Assembly: GCA_958346935.1 (NCBI GenBank)
Contig: CATVTM010000071.1
Location: 1 to 9,813, forward strand
Source of the DNA: an uncultured Collinsella sp.
GTDB lineage: Bacteria; Actinomycetota; Coriobacteriia; Coriobacteriales; Coriobacteriaceae
Length of the DNA stretch: 9,813 bases
Direction of reading: 5' to 3'
A program made the translations under genes and the position numbers. Shown piece after piece: positions 6,712 to 9,813 of this stretch (positions are counted from its first letter, which is position 1; each line of letters starts with the position of its first letter). Below the pieces are notes generated by a model. It searched no databases, was not told the DNA's origin, and saw nothing but the letters and a program-made list of their open reading frames with translations.

Positions 6712-6882
6712 CTAATTTGCAAAGAAGTGACGCGCCATGCACTTGGCGCCCAACGTCTCCCTCCGGATGTTGCCCTGCGAACCATCGATCCAGGCCTTCA
6801 GGCTCATAGGGACGTCCTCGACCCTTGCAGCATCGAACTCGGGCGCGAGGGCAAGTAAAGCATGCGCAATAGCATTGAACAT
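6712..6882 (-). CDS. Small protein of unknown function between argG and argH, 56 aa
   Basis: A short ORF starts at ATG 6880-6882 with AGGAG (6895-6891) 8 nt upstream and ends at TAG 6712-6714. It begins MFNAIAHALLALAPEFDAA, with a mildly hydrophobic first 13 residues, and ends with a basic segment (GNIRRETLGAKCMARHFF). There is no clear signal peptide or membrane helix and I recognise no domain. It lies on the argG/argH strand, 118 bp before argH and 49 bp after the hairpin that follows argG, so it may be expressed by read-through; I found no well-spaced promoter. The good ribosome binding site and GC-rich third positions support a real gene. It could also be a remnant of a longer gene. Confidence 0.55.
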   Translation of the reverse strand: MFNAIAHALLALAPEFDAARVEDVPMSLKAWIDGSQGNIRRETLGAKCMARHFFAN

Positions 6883-6923
6883 AATGGATACTCCTCATAT
6901 ATAGGCGCAGAGCCGCCAAATTG

Positions 6924-6960
6924 ATAGAAGGAGCCCCGTCGGACAACCCCGGCGGGGCTC
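6924..6960 (-). terminator. Probable terminator or attenuating hairpin after argG
   Basis: Minus-strand GAGCCCCGCCGG (6960-6949) pairs with CCGACGGGGCTC (6942-6931): 12 contiguous pairs with one G-U, closing a 6-nt loop. It is followed by CTTCTATCAATTT, a broken T tract. It lies about 153 nt after the argG stop and 49 nt before the small downstream gene. The weak T tract suggests partial termination, which would set argH below argG if they share a transcript. Confidence 0.6.
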
Positions 6961-7113
6961 GGACTCAGCCGCAGACGCGACATCATATATGCGGGCGGAA
7001 CGTAGGGGCCACCGATGTTAAGAAGTGTCAGCAAGCATAACGAAAGGTAGGGACCCCGTGCGCCCGTTATGTATCACGCGGATGGGCCGCGCGGATACCA
7101 AGGGAAGGAGGCG

Positions 7114-8340
7114 CTAGGCCTGGGCGGCAGCAGAGCTGGGGCCCTGGACCTTTGCCCACGTCTTGAGCGACAGCGTATCGATCTCGATAAAGCCGGCGCT
7201 GGCCTTCTCGTCAAACGTGGTGTCACGGTCGTAGGTAGCCAGACCGTAGTCGTAGAGGCTGAAGGGGCTCTTGCGGCCGACGACATGGCAGTTGCCCTTA
7301 AAGAACTTCAGACGGACAGTGCCGGTCACGAACTTCTGGGTATCGGCCATAAAGGCATCGAGCGCGTTTTTGAGCGGGCTGTACCACTGGCCGTTGTACA
7401 CGGCGGTGGCCCAATCCTGCTCGAGCTTGATCTTGGTCTTGAGCAGGTCGCCCTCGACGCAGATGTCCTCGAGCGCCTTGTGGGCGGTGATGAGCGTCAG
7501 GGCTCCGGGGACCTCATAGCACTCGCGGCTCTTAAGGCCCACCAGGCGATCCTCGACCAGATCGAGACGACCAAAGCCATTGTCGCCGGAGATCTTGTTG
7601 AGGGCGATGACGATCTCGGAGAGCTTCATCTTCTTGCCGTCTACGGCGACGGGCTTGCCGGCCTCAAACTCAACCTCGGTGTAGGTCGGGGTGTCCGGCG
7701 TGTCCTCGGGGTTCTTGGTCATAACCCAGGCGTCGTCGAGCGGCTCGTTCCAGGGATCCTCCAGGTGGCCGCACTCAATGGCACGACCCCACAGGTTGTC
7801 GTCGATGGAGTAGGGGTTGTCGTTGGCACCCTCGGGAACCGGCACGTTGTGGGCGTGGGCATAGGCGACCTCGTCGGGACGGCACTTCAGGTCCCACTCG
7901 CGAACCGGGGCGATAACCTTGAGCTCGGGGTCGAGGGCCTTGACGGCGGCCTCAAAACGGACCTGGTCGTTACCCTTGCCGGTGCAGCCGTGGGCGACGT
8001 AGGTCGCGCCAAACTCGTGGGCGACCTCAACAAGCTTCTTGGCAAGCAGCGGGCGAGACAGGGCGGAGAGCAGCGGGTACTTGTTCTCGTACATGGAGTT
8101 TGCTGCGATGGCTTTGGTCAGGAACTCATCGGAGAACTCGTCGCGCAGGTCGAGCACCTGGCAATCGAGAACGCCCAGGTCGAGCGCCTTCTGCTTCTTG
8201 GCATCCAGTCCGGTCTCTTCCTGGCCCACGTTGCCGCAGACACAAACGACATCGAGATTCTTCTCGTCCTGGAGCCACTTGACACATACGGATGTATCAA
8301 GACCACCGGAATATGCGAGAACGACTTTTTCCTTGCTCAT
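7114..8340 (-). CDS. argG: Argininosuccinate synthase, 408 aa
   Basis: ArgG joins citrulline and aspartate with ATP, giving argininosuccinate, AMP and pyrophosphate, the step before ArgH. The N-terminal nucleotide-binding domain carries the N-type ATP pyrophosphatase loop AYSGGLDTSV (9-18). Further family motifs are VAHGCTGKGNDQVRFE (115-130), YSIDDNLWGRAIE (177-189), VGLKSRECYEVPGA (267-280) and SPLKNALD (321-328). Length is typical for the bacterial enzyme. ATG at 8338-8340 has GAAAGG (8354-8349) 8 nt upstream; a 17-codon in-frame extension upstream is not conserved-looking and is rejected. All 12 arginine codons are CGC or CGT. The gene is preceded by a long leader with an arginine-rich ORF, pointing to control by arginine supply. 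No other arg genes lie in the window. Confidence 0.98.
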   Translation of the reverse strand: MSKEKVVLAYSGGLDTSVCVKWLQDEKNLDVVCVCGNVGQEETGLDAKKQKALDLGVLDCQVLDLRDEFSDEFLTKAIAANSMYENKYPLLSALSRPLLAKKLVEVAHEFGATYVAHGCTGKGNDQVRFEAAVKALDPELKVIAPVREWDLKCRPDEVAYAHAHNVPVPEGANDNPYSIDDNLWGRAIECGHLEDPWNEPLDDAWVMTKNPEDTPDTPTYTEVEFEAGKPVAVDGKKMKLSEIVIALNKISGDNGFGRLDLVEDRLVGLKSRECYEVPGALTLITAHKALEDICVEGDLLKTKIKLEQDWATAVYNGQWYSPLKNALDAFMADTQKFVTGTVRLKFFKGNCHVVGRKSPFSLYDYGLATYDRDTTFDEKASAGFIEIDTLSLKTWAKVQGPSSAAAQA

Positions 8341-8366
8341 GGCTGTTTCCTTTCGCCCTTGGTAGC

Positions 8367-8395
8367 TAGTTAGAACATCGGTCAGTTGCAAGTCA
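8367..8395 (-). promoter_or_regulatory. Possible argG-proximal promoter
   Basis: On the minus strand TGACTT (8395-8390) and TAACTA (8372-8367) are 17 bp apart (GTGACT gives 18). Both hexamers are imperfect. If used, transcription would begin near 8360 and bypass the arginine-rich leader ORF. I give it less weight than the upstream promoters. Confidence 0.22.
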
Positions 8396-8397
8396 CC

Positions 8398-8559
8398 TTG
8401 AGGTCAAAAACCGTGCAATATCAGGTTATTCAGCAGAATGCATCACAGGCATGCCCTAGAAACATGCGCCTATGTCGTGCTTAAACCCAACGACCTCAAA
8501 ATGACTCTGTTGAGGCATTGCGCCCCATGCGGACAGAGACGATTGTTATCGTCGTCGGG
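8398..8559 (-). promoter_or_regulatory. Candidate arginine attenuator: alternative RNA stems in the argG leader
   Basis: Four stems can be drawn in the minus-strand RNA. P1: GACGAT (8553-8548) with ATCGTC (8543-8538), AACA loop. P2: CCCGACGAC (8559-8551) with GTCGTTGGG (8494-8486), 9 pairs with one G-U. P3: CCTCAA (8515-8510) with TTGAGG (8499-8494). P4: TTGAGGTC (8499-8492) with GACCTCAA (8405-8398). P1 and P2 exclude each other, as do P3 and P4; P2 and P4 also overlap. The 5' arms of P1 and P2 consist of the CGA codons at the end of the leader ORF, so a stalled ribosome would block both. A TTTTT tract is at 8410-8406, but the stem before it is poor. Stems are seen; the switching is inferred. 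Confidence 0.5.
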
Positions 8560-8620
8560 AAATTGCGCGCTGGCGTCGGATGGCATTGTCTGCAGTAGTG
8601 ATGATCTTTACGAACTGCAT
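8546..8620 (-). CDS. Arginine-rich leader peptide upstream of argG, 24 aa
   Basis: A 24-codon ORF starts at ATG 8618-8620 with AAAGGAG (8633-8627) 6 nt upstream, the strongest ribosome binding site in the window. It ends at TAA 8546-8548, 205 bp before argG on the same strand. The last ten residues read RRQRAISRRR: six arginines in ten, including three in a row just before the stop. Four of the six are CGA codons (15, 22, 23, 24), whereas argG uses none. CGA is normally the slowest arginine codon for tRNA-Arg with inosine. Position, composition and codon choice match leader peptides that sense charged tRNA, as known for trp, his and leu operons. The codon run also forms the 5' arm of two alternative stems. 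The role is inferred; an arrest peptide sensing free arginine is an alternative. Chance is unlikely given three agreeing signs. Confidence 0.75.
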   Translation of the reverse strand: MQFVKIITTADNAIRRQRAISRRR

Positions 8621-8659
8621 CTGCCTCTCCTTTCACCTATCGCCGGGCGCAATTCTAAT

Positions 8660-8687
8660 ATCGTAAACGGTACCTTTTCCTCGGTAA
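8660..8687 (-). promoter_or_regulatory. Alternative promoter for the argG leader transcript
   Basis: On the minus strand TTACCG (8687-8682) and TACGAT (8665-8660) are 16 bp apart. A start near 8653 would leave about 33 nt before the leader-peptide ATG. The -10 is fair and the -35 poor; it competes with the candidate at 8724-8751. Confidence 0.3.
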
Positions 8688-8715
8688 GCGGTTGTTTTTC
8701 CGTCTCCGTTTTCGA

Positions 8716-8758
8716 TTGTCGCTATATTACGCTAAAGTGCCTGCTGTACAAGCGACAA
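8716..8758. repeat. Inverted repeat TTGTCGCT-N27-AGCGACAA bracketing the argG leader promoter
   Basis: The plus strand carries TTGTCGCT at 8716-8723 and its exact reverse complement AGCGACAA at 8751-8758. Centres are 35 bp apart, a little over three helical turns. The arms touch the -35 and -10 elements of the candidate minus-strand promoter, one covering the likely start point. It could be a two-site operator; no regulator is identified. It also lies 137 bp upstream of the plus-strand HAD gene and could serve that gene. Confidence 0.45.
8724..8751 (-). promoter_or_regulatory. Candidate promoter for the argG leader transcript
   Basis: On the minus strand TTGTAC (8751-8746) and TAATAT (8729-8724) are 16 bp apart in an AT-rich setting. 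The predicted start near 8717 would give about 97 nt before the leader peptide and about 377 nt before argG. A perfect inverted repeat flanks it. Confidence 0.4.
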
Positions 8759-8894
8759 ATTCAAATTTCTGAAAAGTTTTTTCATTAGTTTGTGAATTGC
8801 AGTGCAAATACGCACCATTCCTGCGAAAATACGCTCGACTACTAGTTGATGGTTATAACGTCTGAAACAATCTCGAAACGAAAGGCGCTTTTTT

Positions 8895-9722
8895 ATGCAA
8901 ACTTACGAATCGGACGCCAACATCGGCAACATTAAGATTCTCGCCGTCGATATGGACAAGACGCTGCTGACCGACGAGCGTGTGCTGCCCCAGGGTCTTG
9001 ATGAGCGCCTGGACAAGCTCGCCGACGCCGGCATCGTATTCTGCCCCGCCAGCGGACGTCCCGCACCCAAGCTCGAGGAGATGTTCGAGGGCATTAAGAA
9101 CCGCCTCGCTTTTTGTCCCGATAACGGAGCGTGCGTGATTTATCGCGGTAGCTATATTTATAAGAGCAATATTGACGTGGAGCTGTATCAGCAGGTCTTG
9201 AGCCGTGCCTCGGAGGATCCTCGCGCTGTCCCCGTCCTGTGCTGCTTCGACGAGTTCTACGTGCTTGCCCGCGACCATCAATACCACGACGAGATCAGCG
9301 TCTACTACAACACAATCAACTACGTCGACAGCTTTGAGGGCATTGATTTCGAGTCCAACAAGATTTCGGTCTTCTTCCCCGGCTACGACGCCGAACCCGC
9401 TTTCCGCGAGACCTATAGCCCCGAGTTCTCGGACAAACTCTACGTCACCAACGCCGGGCGCGAGTGGATCGACTTTATGAACCTGGGCGTCGACAAGGGC
9501 GCCGGCGTCGCTCACCTGTGCGAGCACCTGGGCATCGATATTGCCGATGCTGCCGCCGTGGGCGACACCTACAACGACATCCCCATGCTGGAGCGCGTCG
9601 GTCACAGCTTTATCGTGGACAATGCCGAAGAGCACATGAACGCGCACGCCAAGTGGCGCATTCCGAGCAACAACGACGGGGGCGTACTGACGCTCATCGA
9701 CGCCATCTTGGCGGCTCGTTAA
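8895..9722 (+). CDS. Cof-type HAD-IIB family phosphatase, 275 aa
   Basis: This is a Cof/YbjI/YidA-type member of the HAD superfamily with a C2B cap, a cytoplasmic phosphatase of sugar phosphates or cofactors such as FMN or PLP. Motif I is LAVDMDKTLL with D19 and D21; motif II PASGRP with S53; then FCPDNGACVIY (73-83) opening the cap; motif III GVDKGAGVAHLCEHLGI with K201; and motif IV AAVGDTYNDIPML with D224, N227 and D228. Length is normal. ATG at 8895 has AAAGG (8881-8885) 9 nt upstream, with a T run between. The gene is divergent from argG; the 274 bp between it and the leader ORF hold no clear plus-strand promoter, though TATAAC (8854-8859) could be a -10 and TTGCAGTGCAA (8797-8807) is a small palindrome. 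Substrate is not readable from sequence. The gene is complete, but what follows it is lost. Confidence 0.93.
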   Translation: MQTYESDANIGNIKILAVDMDKTLLTDERVLPQGLDERLDKLADAGIVFCPASGRPAPKLEEMFEGIKNRLAFCPDNGACVIYRGSYIYKSNIDVELYQQVLSRASEDPRAVPVLCCFDEFYVLARDHQYHDEISVYYNTINYVDSFEGIDFESNKISVFFPGYDAEPAFRETYSPEFSDKLYVTNAGREWIDFMNLGVDKGAGVAHLCEHLGIDIADAAAVGDTYNDIPMLERVGHSFIVDNAEEHMNAHAKWRIPSNNDGGVLTLIDAILAAR

Positions 9723-9743
9723 CGTAGCTTGTCGGACCTGGCC

Positions 9744-9813
9744 GGGGGGGGGGGGGGGGGGGGGGGGTTGTGTGGGGGGGGGGGGGGGGCGGAGGAGGCA
9801 GGAGGATGGGGAT
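9744..9813. other. Poly-G and low-complexity contig end, probable sequencing artefact
   Basis: A run of 24 G (9744-9767) and one of 16 G (9774-9789) are joined by TTGTGT-like bases and followed by G/A-rich sequence to the end. Nothing like it occurs elsewhere in the window. Such runs are typical of two-colour sequencing, where lack of signal is called G, extending an assembly end. I do not treat it as genomic; real sequence probably stops near 9743. Confidence 0.85.

Noticed and set aside
6683..6712. Nine-codon ORF between the small gene and argH as an arginine leader
   Set aside because: It reads MAPHTVGNV, contains no arginine and has no ribosome binding site.
5136..6809. Plus-strand ORF of 557 codons opposite argH
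   Set aside because: It is the antisense image of argH, His/Gln/Arg-rich, without a domain or start signal.
6804..7034. Minus-strand ORF of 76 codons between argG and argH
   Set aside because: It lacks a ribosome binding site and reads straight through the 12-bp hairpin; the smaller ORF at 6712-6882 in another frame has a proper start signal.
7069..8373. Plus-strand ORF of 434 codons opposite argG
   Set aside because: Antisense image of argG; the minus-strand product is certain.
8410..8443. ArgR operator (ARG box) upstream of argG
   Set aside because: TGAATA and TATTGCA halves are present (near 8432-8414), but their spacing is about 4 bp too long for the E. coli or Bacillus box and one half is imperfect, so I do not call it.
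8720..8760. The inverted repeat as a transcription terminator
   Set aside because: The arms are 27 bp apart with no T tract after either arm, and it sits between divergent genes, so an operator is more plausible.
8438..8788. Plus-strand ORF of 116 codons in the argG leader region
   Set aside because: No Shine-Dalgarno site, mixed codon use, no family resemblance, and it runs across the leader ORF, its promoter and the inverted repeat.

Overview
The window looks like chromosomal DNA of a high-GC Gram-positive gut actinobacterium of the class Coriobacteriia, most likely Collinsella or a close relative. I base this on the GC-rich coding sequence dominated by C- and G-ending codons, the style of the ribosomal protein S1, and the set of housekeeping genes. 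I ran no database search, so the genus is an inference. The last 70 bases are two long G runs and low-complexity sequence, which look like sequencing artefact at a contig end.

Layout, left to right. (1) 1-1093, minus: rpsA (30S ribosomal protein S1), missing its C-terminal end, with a promoter and a leader in which a hairpin can cover the ribosome binding site. (2) 1409-2167, plus: a HAD-family hydrolase. (3) 2164-3483, minus: a cysteine desulfidase / UPF0597-type Fe-S protein that converges on the HAD gene and shares a CTAG stop overlap with it. (4) 3755-4222, plus: rpiB. (5) 4374-4778, minus: ndk. Two strong hairpins, one for each direction, separate rpiB from ndk. (6) 5163-8340, minus: argH and argG, the last two steps of arginine biosynthesis, with an unrecognised 56-codon gene and a hairpin between them. 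(7) 8341-8894: a long argG leader holding a 24-codon arginine-rich leader ORF. (8) 8895-9722, plus: a Cof-type HAD phosphatase, then artefact.

How the genes work together: ArgG joins citrulline and aspartate, and ArgH splits the product into arginine and fumarate. The most notable find is upstream of argG on the same strand. A very strong ribosome binding site precedes a 24-residue ORF (8546-8620) with six arginines in its last ten residues, ending in three consecutive CGA codons. The argG gene itself has 12 arginines and none is CGA. The CGA run lies in RNA that can pair in two mutually exclusive ways, and a second pair of exclusive stems lies just downstream. This has the design of an amino-acid-responsive leader-peptide attenuator controlling arginine synthesis. 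The output stage (terminator, Rho or translation) is not clear from the sequence.

The other genes are ordinary metabolic or translation genes. No tRNA, rRNA, CRISPR array, insertion sequence or prophage was seen.
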